Below are positions 11,161 through 21,623 of a stretch of DNA of 64,000 nt, in pieces. The notes under the pieces were generated by a model that ran no database searches, was not told the DNA's origin, and saw only the letters and a list, made by a program, of their open reading frames with translations. Every line of letters begins with the position of its first letter. Positions within the stretch are counted from its first letter, which is position 1. Origin of the DNA: Ornithodoros turicata (lineage: Eukaryota; Arthropoda; Arachnida; Ixodida; Argasidae); assembly GCF_037126465.1 (NCBI RefSeq), contig NW_026999318.1:2452447-2516446 (forward strand), given 5' to 3'. The translations under genes and the position numbers were made by a program.

Positions 11161-11499
11161 TCTACACATTTTAACCTTCCTGGACGCACTTTAGGTACAA
11201 ACCTCAAATCGTTATTCTTGAATCGGGTTATAACAGTGACATGAAGCGTAAAAATCGTGAATCCTTTTTAATTGCAAAATTCCAGTCTCTGAAGACTCAC
11301 GGTTTGAACACCCACGCAGGCCCACTACAATTATTTAACCTATAAATACTCTCACACATATCATTTTTCACATAAAATATACAAACTATAAACGCACACA
11401 CAAACTGTAAGCCAACTCCCAATTTTTCTTTGCATATTTTCTCCGTTTGTCTCTTTCCTGAGACCACCCCCTCCTCACGTTCTCGATGGTTCACTGGTC

Positions 11500-11930
11500 A
11501 CCTTTGTTCATGAACCGATTTCATATACTAAGTACCTGGGGCTGCATATCACCCCCAATCTCAGCTGGACAAACCAGATTAACTCCATAGTAAGCGATAC
11601 TGATTGTAGGCTTGCTTTTCTTTTCCCCGGAACTTGATGCACCCTCCTTCTTCTGTTACACAGCTAGCGTACACCACAATTGTTCGCTCGAAGCTAGTGT
11701 ATGCTGGCAGTGTTTAGGACCCTCAGCTGACCTTTCTAACCTTACTGTACTCCTCATGCAGCACACTTTATGTCTAACAACTACATTTACCCTTTTACTA
11801 TCACATCAATTAGACTTTCTCTTGGTCTTGCTGAGCTCGCAGTATATAGGAAACATTTTCGTCTTTGTGCTTAGCGCAAGTTTTTCCATAATTGAGATCC
11901 TTCTTGATTCAACCTGCATATTATATATTA
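11500..11930 (+). pseudogene. CR1-like LINE reverse transcriptase C-terminal remnant
   Basis: Plus-strand frames give YTKYLGLHITPNLSWTNQI, the YLG motif with the following segment of CR1/L2-type reverse transcriptases, then degraded APSSVTQLAYTTIVRSKL and DPQLTF in shifted frames, and later LAELAVYRKHFRLCAL. Only about 130 codons of the thumb-adjacent region survive, with several frame changes. Confidence 0.55.
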
Positions 11931-11937
11931 TCAAGAC

Positions 11938-12915
11938 CAGGGCTGGGAACCATTATCTTTTGGGGGTTCGGTTCAAGTTCCAGTTCAAGGTAATCTGTTC
12001 GGTTTGGGTTCAGCGCAACCAGAGTGACGGTTTGAACCGATATTAATAGATTCGAACTGCCATATGTGTGATGTGCTAATCAGTGCTCAGTGCTGATCAT
12101 ATGTGAGAGGTAACATCATGTTCCGGCGATGGCTTGCTCTTCCTTCCTTTCTCTTACTCCCTTGCCTCTACACTTCATAGGTACAATGAACCATGCAGTT
12201 CAAAGTAGAGTTTCCTTTACTGTACCGAAAAGCGCAGGGAAGGGAGTACAGCATACCATTGAACTACTTTGCAAAAGACTACTGCCAATTTCTAAAGTAA
12301 ACAAAAAGAGAAGAAAGTGGTAACGTGGTAGATAGGAATATCCCAGACCCCCACGCACAGGCCAGCTCGGTGCTCGGCCGGCCGTAGAAAAGAGGGCGAA
12401 AGGCTGCTGCTGTGTTTCCTTCCTCCATGCTCTGGACCACACATCAACCTCTTTCCCGTGGTCGCTAGAGGTCTGCGTTGCTTGTGGATATCACTGTGAA
12501 CTATTAACCTCACCTTCACACTGTGATGCTGAATGAAAGGAAGCAGCCGAGGCAACAATGCAAAGTGTAGCTATCGTGTAGCACATCTTTTTTTTTGTAC
12601 CTCGATTCACAAAAATGTACAGGGATGTCGTGAACCTTTTGGACGTGAGGCTGTAGGAGGTGCATGGACTCACCACTTCTTGGTCTATCAATCTGTCCGC
12701 TCTATGAATTCGGCAAGATTCTGAGTGATGCAGGGAGCTGGTGCGCGGCAATCGTCTTGGAAGGTATAAGTGTTTGTACCGACTGGTGAATCGGTTACAG
12801 CATCATATTTTTTTGGTTCAGTTCCTGTTCGTTCAAGTGGAGAGAAAAAATGTTTACCGTTCGGTTTAGCAAAAAATAACACTTTTTTTGCGGTTTTCAG
12901 TTACAGTCCAGTTAT
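11938..12915. mobile_element. Non-autonomous hAT-like element (imprecise right end)
   Basis: Begins CAGGGCTGGGAACC, a typical hAT terminus, followed by subterminal repeats of the GGTTCGGTTCAAG type. Similar motifs in the opposite sense recur at 12770-12880 (GGTTCAGTTCCTG, CGTTCGGTTTAG). The right terminus is degraded and I found no 8-bp target duplication. Nothing in between is recognisably coding. Confidence 0.45.
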
Positions 12916-12970
12916 GGCACGGTGCCTTGATAGCTTCCTGGTCATGCAGCTTCTCCGTAACTCTATGGGG

Positions 12971-12994
12971 GTAGAGTAGAGTAGAGTAGAGTAG
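12971..12994. repeat. (GTAGA)n microsatellite
   Basis: Nearly five perfect GTAGA units. Confidence 0.9.
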
Positions 12995-13010
12995 TGACAC
13001 CTAAAGTCAC

Positions 13011-13309
13011 CAGCGGCATGGCCGAGTGGACTAAGGCGTCCGTTTGTTGGTGGTAACCAAGGTCGTGCTAAAGACTGGGAGGTGGTGGGTTCGAATCCTA
13101 CCTCCGGCTGTGCTGCCTGAGGTTTTCCCTGGGTTTTCCGAAGACTTTCCAGACGAATGTCGGAACAGTTCCCCCTGAAGTCGGCCCAGGAAGCATACTA
13201 CCCCCCCCCCCCCCCCCGTCCCCCACTACTTCCTGCTGTCCTCTCTCTGTCTGTCCACATCTGCACGCCGCTCATAGCCACAGTTGCTTCGCGGCGCAAT
13301 TAAAAAAAA
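13011..13309 (+). mobile_element. tRNA-derived SINE, Ruka-like
   Basis: The head is tRNA-like: box A TGGCCGAGTGG at 13019-13029 and box B GGTTCGAATCC at 13088-13098, with the Ser-type start GCGGCATGGCCGAG. The tRNA-unrelated body follows (GGTTTTCCCTGGGTTTTCC, then a conserved region with AGACGAATGTCGG), a 17-base C run at 13201-13217, and a short A run at the end. The head and body match what I remember of Ruka, the serine tRNA-derived SINE of ixodid ticks. A clean target duplication is not obvious. Confidence 0.75.
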
Positions 13310-13388
13310 GACACTAAATGCCTCGTAAGAGGAATCATAGGTGCAGTGTAAAAATAAATAAAACATAGCACGACTTTATGTTTGGCAT

Positions 13389-13940
13389 TCAGTTCAGGTA
13401 GTATCCTCCGGAGTTTTCAGCGATTTTCTTCTTCAGCTTTTCCCACTTTTCCAGATGGCGCTGCGTACGCCGCAGCCATTCTGTGGATTCTTCTGTTGTT
13501 TCTTTTTCGGTGTCTGGTTTCCAATATAGCCTGTCGATGATGTTTTTGCTGTCTTCTGCTGTTTTGTTCAACTCATGTGTTGGCAATGCATCGCATTCTG
13601 TCAGGATGTGGTTCAGGGTCTCTGGTGTTTTGCCACATAGTTGGCAAGTAGGGTCTGCCTGGTCAAACAGTTCGTACCTCCGAGTATTAGTCAGGAGACA
13701 GCCGGTTCGTGCTTGGAAAAGGAGTGCACTTTCTCTACCTCCTGTGTATTCAGGACATAATTCTGGTTTTTCTCTATGCTTGCTGTAGCATTTGAGACTC
13801 TGTTTCTTCTTTAAGTTCTGTTTCCATTGGTCGATTTCTGCCCGGTTGTTCTCTTCGGTGGTGATTTTTGTCCATTCTTTTTCGTTTCGGGCTTTGCGTC
13901 TTCTGGTTCCCCCGCTGTACCTTCTGTCGTAATGGTTCAT
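13389..13940 (-). pseudogene. LINE reverse transcriptase C-terminal domain
   Basis: An open frame of 183 residues with GRESALLFQARTGCLLTN followed by CQLCGKTPETLNHILTEC, the C-terminal CCHC-type finger of many arthropod LINEs, preceded by a Lys-rich segment. The same block recurs in another element at 35452-35802 (GSALLFQARTGSLLT with CTVCGAHLEDIEHVVVSC), so both are of one LINE group. Confidence 0.75.
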
Positions 13941-14160
13941 TTTGTTGATCCAGCTGGTTTTTAGGCCGAGAAAACGAATACGTTGGAAAATTTTCTTTGC
14001 TATTGGAGTTGCTGGTAGATGAATTAGTCATCCAAGGTAGTGCGTCTTCAACCTTGCGTCCCGCGCTGAAAATATCGACCAGCCAAGTCCTCTTCAATGG
14101 CTGCATTCGTTGTCGCGAAATTTCCCAGTATCCATTTCCCCAGTTCTCACTGATCGCAGT

Positions 14161-14712
14161 CTAGGGATCTGAGTGTGTCTGTTGAGAAAATGAGACTATC
14201 GTTCGCATAAGTGAGGGCTGGTACCGCTGTCGATTTCCATAGTATCCTTCCCACTGTATATTGGTTATAAAGTGTTTGGCCAAATTCCATATGTGCCCTT
14301 TGAGTCGATTTGATTTCTTAACGATGTGTAATTCATGTTTCTCCAGGTATTGTTCTTTGCTAAGAATAGTTACACCCAAGTACTTATACTCGTTGGTACA
14401 GGCTATTTGGTGTCCTTCAAGGGTGAATTGTGCGGTAGTGGGTTCTTGGCCGTTGTATTGCATCCAAAGTGTTTTTGACATGTTAAATTTAAATCCGTCC
14501 TTTTCAACTTCTTCTGTGCATGTGTCTAGCATGCGTTGTAGGTTTTCTTCAGATGGAGCAATGAGAACGATATCGTCTGCGAACGATAGAGGTGACACTG
14601 TTGTTTCATCCAGTTGACGTTAGTGCTTTCAGGCTGATCCCCCCGACTCCCCCTCCAGTCGCAGTAGTAGGTTATTAATGTGTAGGTTAAACAAGGTCGG
14701 GAAGAGAGGACA
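14161..14712 (-). pseudogene. LINE reverse transcriptase, catalytic FADD block
   Basis: Just below the Penelope insertion the frame resumes LFPTLFNLHINNLLLRLEG and, after a frame change near 14600, continues SPLSFADDIVLIAPS, the catalytic FADD box, then GFKFNMSKT and YLGVTI. These are RT motifs 5-7. The upstream QGCPLS motif lies on the other side of the insertion, at about 15640. Confidence 0.8.
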
Positions 14713-15614
14713 AAAAGCGATAAAAACTGGGCTGTTTGATGGTACATTCTAAAAGCGATAAAAACCCCAGTGCAGGGGACACAGACGAAGCACTGACTGA
14801 CAAACACCTTTAATGGCAGAGACACCGCTTAAGTACACCAACTGCACACAACCGACCCCTAGTGGTAGCCAAGGCCATCATGCTGTAATCACAACAGTTA
14901 TCACGCAAACAGGAGCACCAAGTAAACGCCCCCCCGAGAACCAGAATTCGAGTTAGTTATCAATGAACTGCTGAATTTTATCCGTCACCAACACTGAGGG
15001 CACGCTAATACAACTATCTCCACCGTGTTTTATTAATAAAGCTTCCTTACAAAGAAGAACACCTAACTTATGACTTTTAAACAACACACTCGTTTTTTTT
15101 AACAGCGGCTCGCACCCGGAACAGGTTCTTAAGTGTTCGGCCAGCATACCATAACCCTTTCCTCTCGGAGCTGTATGTTCCATCAGACGTACATTAACAC
15201 AACGTTTAGTTTTACCAATATACTGGCACCCACAAGACAAGGGAATTGAATAAACAACACTGCAAGTCACAAAAGGATCTACGTGTTTTACATGACAACC
15301 CCAGTTTTTGTCCGGTTAACCCTAGCCATCAAAGACCTGAGCCAATAACCCCTTTTAAAAACCACATCAACACCATGCCTACAGGCTACCTTTTTTAGGC
15401 GATGGGAGACCTGATGAACATACGTGATCACTCCAACCCCCCTCCAATCCCTCTGTTCACATCGCACGTAAGGATCACAAGGTACCTTTACCAACCTATT
15501 TATGACATCACTGATTATATTTCTAGGATATCCAGCGTCCTCAAGCCTAGTCACCTGCTCCAAGAACATTTTGTCTGTCCATGTCCCCTGCACTGGGGTT
15601 TTTATCGCTTTTAG
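14713..15614 (-). mobile_element. Penelope-like insertion with inverted terminal segment
   Basis: The insert is flanked by a 10-bp duplication, AGAGAGGACA, at 14703-14712 and 15615-15624. Removing it restores the host LINE reading QGCPL-FPTLFN. Inside, the sequence CCAGTGCAGGGGAC with its neighbours (about 33 bp) occurs at 14748-14780 and again in inverted orientation at 15582-15614. Coding is on the minus strand (PLE linker and GIY-YIG). Only the 3' third of a PLE is present. Confidence 0.75.
14953..15593 (-). pseudogene. Penelope-like GIY-YIG endonuclease and preceding linker
   Basis: From 15593: TDKMFLEQVTRLEDAGYP and YVHQVSHRLKKVACRHGVDV with FKRGYWLRSLMARVN, the linker that follows the RT in PLEs. 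After a break near 15285 it continues YSIPLSCGCQYIGKTKRC and VRLMEH, a complete GIY-YIG core, then KHGGDSCISV and the end at 14953. The nuclease part is intact over 105 residues; the RT is absent, so this is a 5'-truncated copy. Confidence 0.8.
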
Positions 15615-15624
15615 AGAGAGGACA

Positions 15625-15785
15625 GCCTTGTCTTAGACCAACTCTGATTGGGACTGGGTTCGACTTTTGTCGGCCGAGTTCGTAGATTGTTTCCATGCCT
15701 TCATCAAGTTTATCCAGTAGAGTAATCTCTTCTTTCTGTAGTCCTGCTCTTCTTAATTTTCCAGTCATAATTTGGTGGTCACCGG
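15625..15785 (-). pseudogene. LINE reverse transcriptase, middle segment
   Basis: Contains MTGKLRRAGLQKEEI and VPIRVGLRQGCPLS, the RT motif preceding the catalytic FADD block. It is bounded on one side by the Penelope insertion and on the other by the hAT MITE starting at 15786. Confidence 0.8.
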
Positions 15786-16625
15786 CAGGGAAGGGTAACT
15801 GTAATGCTAACGGAAACAGAAACGGTATATTTCCGAAATTGGAGATGGTAACGATAACGGAAACTGAAATTCATACCACGGTCCTCCACTACCGGAAACA
15901 GAAACGAAAACGAAAATTATTGTCCGGTATTGAATTCGGGTAATGGCTATTCCTGTTGTTCGGTGGAATATGAGTGACTTTCCATTTTTGTTTTTGCATT
16001 TTGATGGCTCCATTCCCTGTAATCTCTACATAGTACACGAGAGCATGGGAAGAAGGCACAACAATGGATCTCGATGGTGCATCCCTCATTTACCTCGTCC
16101 CAATCATCGTAACTCCATGGCATCAACACATGGCTATACTCCACCATAGCACGAGGATGTGAACCTACAATTTTTAGTTACTTATTTCGTACTGTTTTTT
16201 CATTTCACCGTGATCATGGCAGTACTATTTACCACTGAGAGCGTCCGCTTATGAATGCGACATTGGATGAAGGTTACACCCATCTTGAGTTGCTGGACTC
16301 GGAGTGACAAAAGACATGTTCCTACATTATTTATTTTAAGACTTCCAGGATGTGCGCATCCCAACCACGCAAAATTACTTGTGTAGTGTGTACGCGTGAC
16401 ACCCCGAAGCAGCAGTTGAGCAAAACATGGTGCTAATAGAGCCGGATGGGCTGTCCTCCCGCAGCACTGTAACAGCCGTTTCATTACCGGAAACAGTAAC
16501 GGAAACATAACGGAAATGAAATTGAAAGGCTGGTATCGGAAAATCGGAAACGGATAACGGAAACAAAAATATTGTAGAAATGAAAATGGAAACGGTAACG
16601 AAAATACATCCGTTATCCTTCCCTG
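15786..16625. mobile_element. hAT-type MITE, 840 bp
   Basis: The left end is CAGGGAAGGGTAAC. The right end, inverted, is CAGGGAAGGATAAC. The flanking 8-bp duplication is GTCACCGG at 15778-15785 and GTCAATGG at 16626-16633 (two differences). Subterminal regions are full of short GGAAACRG/GGTAACGGAAAC-type repeats. No transposase is encoded. The insertion splits the LINE reverse transcriptase between FLDPETAY and MTGKLRRAG. Confidence 0.8.
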
Positions 16626-16842
16626 GTCAATGGCGTCAGTATGCTGTTTCGGGGTCAAGAAAGCCCAGAAATAACTTTTCCTTTCTTCTGTTTTGCAGTT
16701 CAATAATTTGAGTTAGGGTAAATATATTGTCGCTCGCGCCCTGATTTCTTCTGAAGCCGTTTTGTATTTCACAAATTATCCTGTGGTGCTCACAATAGCT
16801 TTGGAGGCGAGTATTCAGGATGGAAGCGAACAGCTTACACAT
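16626..16842 (-). pseudogene. LINE reverse transcriptase, fingers segment
   Basis: The frame reads KLFASILNTRLQSYCEHHRI, ICEIQNGFRRNQGASDNIF and ends KLFLGFLDPETAY at the MITE junction. These are RT motifs 1-3, including the first catalytic Asp (FLD). Linker sequence continues upstream to about 17550 with several frame changes. Confidence 0.8.
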
Positions 16843-17549
16843 GTTACTCTGTATTGCGATGGAGCGATAGGAGTCAATTTGGGAGCTTGGCTTTTCAGGC
16901 TTGCATAGGAGCTTCGTTCTTGAGATATTCCAGTCATTCGGAATAGATCTTGAACAAAGGACGTCATTGTAGCGCTGTCTAAGCGTTTCTTGAGCGGTGC
17001 CTTCTAATGCTTTTAGGAATTCATTGGGGATGTTATCTGAGCCTGATGCTTTCCTAGCTTGAATTTTTTAAATGTGAGATTTAAGTTCACCGACAGTAAT
17101 TGTGTCGTCTAGTCTGAGAGCATACCCCTTGTCTCAGTTTATCTTCCTGTCATCTTGCTGGTCATTTTCTTTTCTTCTCTTTAATCTGCCGTTTAGCATT
17201 GCTTGTTGTTCGTTGAAATATTCAGCAAGCTGCTGCTTCAGTTTTCGATTTTCCGTACTTTCCGCTTTTCCGGTATTATGACGCGTTGACTAACCTCCTC
17301 TTCTTTCTGGTCTTGCAGGGAGGTGATGTACTTCCGAAAATATGCTTCTGATTTTCTTCCACATTTTGAAACCATGTCCTCGATCCCCTTATTGTAGGTT
17401 TTAATTTTTTTCTTGCAACTAGGTTTTTCACTGTTCGTTTTTGCTCGGTATACCTCTTCCAAATGGCCTCTTGCTCTTCGAGATCAGCTCCCTCTCGAAT
17501 CGCCTTCAGATGTTCCCGTTTGACAAGTCTGCATTTCTTTATTCCCAAC

Positions 17550-18634
17550 TGTATTTCTTTGTCGAACTACGAGTGCTTAATCTGTTCGTTGTCTATCCAC
17601 GTGTAACCTATTGTCGTTTCTGCTGTGTCCTTTATCGCCTTAACCAGGTGCTCGTGCGGCGAAGTTTTCCACGTTGGTGTCAGAATCCAATCCCCATTTT
17701 CTTATCCGTTTTGATTTTGGACGACGTGTTCTGCCGCATCTCTTCATTTTTCTGACTGACTCAATCACTATTTTCATTCTGTGATGGTCACTTGTACAAC
17801 TATAGTGTTTGGATTCGTCAATGGCTGTCTGCTGAGCTTTTCTACTCCATCTGTACTTCCCTACTCAGGTGTCCATCAAGTTCAGGATGTGTAGGTTGTT
17901 CTTTGCGGTGAGTTTCTTGACAAAGCACGTTTTTTTCCTCCTTGCCGTCGAACTACTCCATTATGTGCTGATTGAAGTCTCCCGCTATTATGATGGGCTT
18001 TGACATGTCCATGGCTGCTAGACCCTTGTTAATGCAACTGTAGATGGATTGGTTCCAGTTTGGTGCCTCACTTTGTGTCGCCATATATACGACACATATT
18101 AAGAATTCTTGTCGGTCTATTTCAGCCACCACCGACAGGTGCTCTGCACATTCTTGTGTGGCTTTCTTTAGTTTTACGGTTCTTCTGTTAAACATAACTC
18201 CTATTCAACCGCCTTTTTTTTCTTCATTATTACGGTTTATACCAATTCAGCCCCATCAGTTTTCTAGCTGCGGTCTTTCTTGCTTTCGTAGGTGTGTTTC
18301 TGTCAGCACATATACGTCGATCTGTTCTTCGTCTGCATTCGTCTGTAGTTCCTTCCATTTAAGAGGATTTGGTCCTTGTAAGTTTAGTCGTCCCATGATT
18401 ATACTTTCCCGGGTGGTTCCCCCTAAATTTCTTCTGCGTTTTTTTGGTACGTTTTGCGTTTTGGTGATGTCCCTCTGCTTGCGAGTTTTGTTGCACTACC
18501 ACAGCCAGGGTGTTCGGCAAGGACCGTACGCAGTCGGTGGCTGGTACGTCCACGGGGTTTCGGCATGTAACCACTGTGGCCGACTCATTTGGGTTTATCA
18601 ATAATTTCGGTGGTGTCGTGTCTGCCTTTTCCAT
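17550..18634 (-). pseudogene. LINE ORF2 start: APE-type endonuclease
   Basis: Near 18380-18200 the frame gives NLQGPNPLKWKELQTNADEE and VYVLTETHLRK (the Glu-Thr-His motif), then after stops MFNRRTVKLKKATQECAEHL and, by 17960, IIIAGDFNQHIME with the catalytic Asp and Asn. Sequence below 17950 is degraded endonuclease C-terminus. The segment 18634-18359 upstream is low in recognisable motifs and may be the ORF1/ORF2 junction. Confidence 0.65.
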
Positions 18635-18900
18635 CGACGTGTGGGTCGAGCATCAGTCCGTCTCTTGTTTTCTGTGTCCTTTTTTTAAGAAAGCAAGTGT
18701 ACGCTTCGCAAGCTGCGTGGCCGCTGCCTCGCTGGGTATCTTCGTATAGTGAATAAGGTTATAGGAGTATCTGATTCTCTCTGCTATCCACCTCATATCC
18801 ACTAGTTCCGTATTATCGTTCTGTGCCGCCAGTTCCTCCAGCATTTCATTGTACTGATTGCACATTATTATTACACATACATTACACATATTACACATTA

Positions 18901-19889
18901 GGGCCAGGATTTTTAGGCACTAAAAAAGTGCGAGATAGGCAGGTATTTAGGCCCTAAAAACAGCGAAATAGGCAAATATAGGCACAATAACATTGCAAGA
19001 TTCTATTGACTCATTTCTTCACTATTCTCGTAGCATGGCACAATGAAAGTCATTCTCAAGTTTGCAAACTTGAAACTTGATCTGTTTGCTCTAAATAGGA
19101 CCTTGTAGCGGGAGAATCTTCTTTCCACGTCATATGACGTCAAAGGTGCAAACTTGAAACCTGAAATCTCGTCGGTGTGTCCCCGCCATTTAGGATCTCT
19201 CCAATCTTCAGCAGTGTGGAAAGGGCCCGATTCTTTTGAATGAGTGCCTCCATCTTCGTGGTGGCTCTGAAGCCTTTCTCTTTCAGGTTTTGGAGCGCAG
19301 AGCGGGCACGTTGTAGGATCTTTAGAGATTCATTCAAAGAAATGCCAACTTATTCTAGCTTTTTCATGTTCGTCGACAGGCAGGAGAAATTTTCGGTTCA
19401 CTGCGTTGTACTGATGGCAACCAACCGATGCGGTGAGCAGCCTTGTTAACTAACTCTACTGTACGACAGGAGACACAAAAAGCTAGCCTCACACGAGTTT
19501 CTGTTAAGGAGGTTACATGTCCGTGAGTCACAGAGGCCCACGGTAGGAGGCTATAGAGGGGATCAACGTATCCCTCTTAAGAAGGGTCGATGAGTCACAG
19601 GGGTGCAGAAAAGATGGCTATCGGAGGGGTCAACGTATTTTTCAGGCTTTGTGACGCGATGGTTGCCCTATATAGTCGTCAAGGTTGCGACGAGAATAAA
19701 TGTGTGTTGGAAGGGGACAAAACCTCCCGTTCTGCAGTGATATATAACATGGAAGTAAGAACGTCCGGTCCCAAATTGTCTCGAATAGGCAATTCTAGGC
19801 ACGAAACTTGGAAAAGGCATTTATGCATGAAAATGTTCAGTTTAGGCATTTATAGGCATTTTTAGGCAAATGCCTAAAAATCCTGGCCC
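18901..19889 (-). mobile_element. hAT-related element, internally deleted
   Basis: The left terminus GGGCCAGGATTTTTAGGCA is matched by the inverted right terminus TGCCTAAAAATCCTGGCCC. Numerous TAGGCA motifs lie just inside both ends. The flanks carry a 9-bp identity, TACACATTA, at 18892-18900 and 19890-19898. hAT elements normally duplicate 8 bp; the target is itself a TTACACAT-like microsatellite, so the exact duplication is ambiguous. The coding remnant inside is hAT-like. Confidence 0.75.
19003..19337 (-). pseudogene. hAT transposase dimerisation-domain remnant
   Basis: From 19337: RARSALQNLKEKGFRATTKM and LSTLLKIGEILNGGD. After a frame change near 19165 it continues SGFKFAPLTSYDVERRFSRY and SSFKFANLRMTFIVPCYEN, ending at a stop at 19003-19005. 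SYDVERRFSRYK corresponds to the hAT C-terminal motif (xDVERxFSxYK). The BED finger and most of the RNase H-like core are absent. Confidence 0.65.
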
Positions 19890-20224
19890 TACACATTACA
19901 CATCATTGTACATTGTACTTACATCTCTGGTTACTGCTTCCCCTAGGTGTGGCATCTCTGGCTGAGTACACAAGTGAAAGCCTGTGTTTGGGAACTTCTT
20001 TATGAGGCATTCCAACTGCGCACATATGTCTTTGGTCGTTCTTTGTTTAGACAATCATTCGGCGTGGTGTGTAGAATCACCATTGTTTCTCCATCTGGAT
20101 TTTCTGTTTCTACGGCTTCCTTTGCTTCCTTGATTCCCCTGCCTGGTTGAATAATGACCTTTACTGTCGGGTCTTTCCTGACTTGTTGTTGATAATACGA
20201 TTTAATTCTATTTACGCTTGAGTC

Positions 20225-20962
20225 TCACACTAGGATAACTTTTCGGACATTCCGGCAGTGCTCCCCCTCACTTTCCTGAGTCAACCGGCGGTCTTGCTCC
20301 GAATGGGCGTCTTGACCTAGATCATTCGAGTGTTTGGGAGGCATGTTACCCCTTCTCCCAGCTTCCTGACCTAGTCTTGCTATTTGTGCATACGGGGTCC
20401 GTGCGCCATTTTCCGAGTTTTTGGTGACATTGGCGTATCCCCTATCACTTTTTGTGTTTGCTTGCATGGCGGTCACAGCCTCCAAACTGTCATTTACGAC
20501 TTCCTCGGTAGCTTTGACAGCAGCGCGGAGTCTGATGTTTTTCCTTTCCAATGTATCCACTCGTTTTGAGAGTTGATCAATAGTTGCTAGCTTTTAAGCA
20601 CTTTGGTCAATTAACATCGATGTCCTTTCTTCTAGCTGTTGGACTGTACTTTCAGTCTTCTGGGTCCGTAGGCATTATTGTTCTATGGATGAGCCAATTT
20701 TCGCAAATTTGTCGCATATCTGACAGGTGAATGCCTCATCCGACTTTTGCACCTCCTCGATGCTCTTATAGCATGTTTCCTCCAAGTACATCCACCTCAA
20801 ACATTTGTCGCACCTTATTAGGTTTTTGTTTGGATCTGTCATCCTTTTGCACCGTTCGTATTGTCGGCCCTTAGAAATCGGAACAGACGAGACCGGATCG
20901 GTCCGGGGCGCCCGCGTGGTGGCGCTGCCTTCGAAACCCAGGAGACCGCCTGCGTCTCCCAT
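20225..20962 (-). pseudogene. LINE ORF1 with PHD-type zinc finger
   Basis: Starts at the ATG at 20962 (MGDAGGLLGFEGSATTRAP). About 40 residues in, it has RCKRMTDPNKNLIRCDKCLR, WMYLEETC and AFTCQICDKF, a C4HC3-like PHD arrangement. After frame breaks near 20650 the second part (20560-20225) begins MDTLERKNIRLRAAVKATEE, which looks like a coiled coil. A PHD finger followed by a coiled coil is a known ORF1 layout in some CR1/RTE-X/I-like LINEs and probably acts in RNP or chromatin binding. Confidence 0.6.
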
Positions 20963-21623
20963 TGCAGTACACGTGTTTCGGCTGTTGTCGCGTAATAACC
21001 GTGTGCTAGCAGCATGCCAGAAACATGCTGTGTTATGAAATGTCGGTCTGGGTATAGGGGAGGTAGCAAGGTATCCATGTTCGCATATCCTGTGATCCTG
21101 ACACGCATGAGAAGTGGAAACGTGCCATTCCTCACATTGAAGGTGGGTGGTTCAGTTTTGACTCTCCTCACACACGTGTCTTCGAAGCACTTTGACCATA
21201 GCGACGTCGTGTGGCACGACGAATTCATCATCAACGTCGAGAAAGTGTTGCACAAGCATGGAAAGCCAAAGCTTTGAGAAGATGCAGTGCTGCGCATATT
21301 CGACGGCTACCCGTCGTATCTGAGCATGCCTCCCAACTGCTTCATCGTGAGGCTTGCGCCTGCGCATCATTGATTTCAGCAATTTTTGTTACATTCATTG
21401 TTTTTAGTTGTTTTCATTCCACCAATCAGCAAACATCGCCAATTTTTTTAATGCGACAATTCTATTATCAGATTTTGTATCTGTACAGACGGCTGTACAT
21501 CAGGTCCCAGCCTGAAGAGTCATCTGAAAAACATTAAATTTAGGAACTGTTTATTTCAATGGAAATACATTAGAAATACAACAAAATACATCAAACTTAG
21601 GCAAATTGAATTTTTGAGTAGTG

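Larger units (their letters stand above)
13370..20962 (-). mobile_element. LINE with PHD-finger ORF1, three nested insertions
   Basis: A minus-strand non-LTR retrotransposon reading ORF1 (20962-20225), APE endonuclease (about 18600-17900), linker, reverse transcriptase (16842-14161 in pieces) and a C-terminal Cys/His region (13940-13389). Removing the Penelope insertion (14713-15614), a hAT MITE (15786-16625) and a hAT remnant (18901-19889) leaves about 4.9 kb, a normal LINE length. The junctions restore the reading across each insertion. There are additional stops and frame changes throughout, so it is old. Confidence 0.8.

Noticed and set aside
13011..13100. A functional tRNA-Ser gene
   Set aside because: Boxes A and B are good, but the acceptor arm does not pair and the sequence continues directly into a conserved SINE body with an A-rich end.
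13201..13217. C run as a structural G-quadruplex feature
   Set aside because: It is a homopolymer inside the SINE body, prone to length errors; a second C run at 28168 lies in a LINE 3' UTR. Nothing else supports a function.
15403..15410. Possible hammerhead ribozyme core (CTGATGA) in the Penelope insert
   Set aside because: PLEs often carry hammerheads, but this match lies on the non-coding strand of the conserved YVHQVSHR segment, and the GAAA and stem partners are absent.
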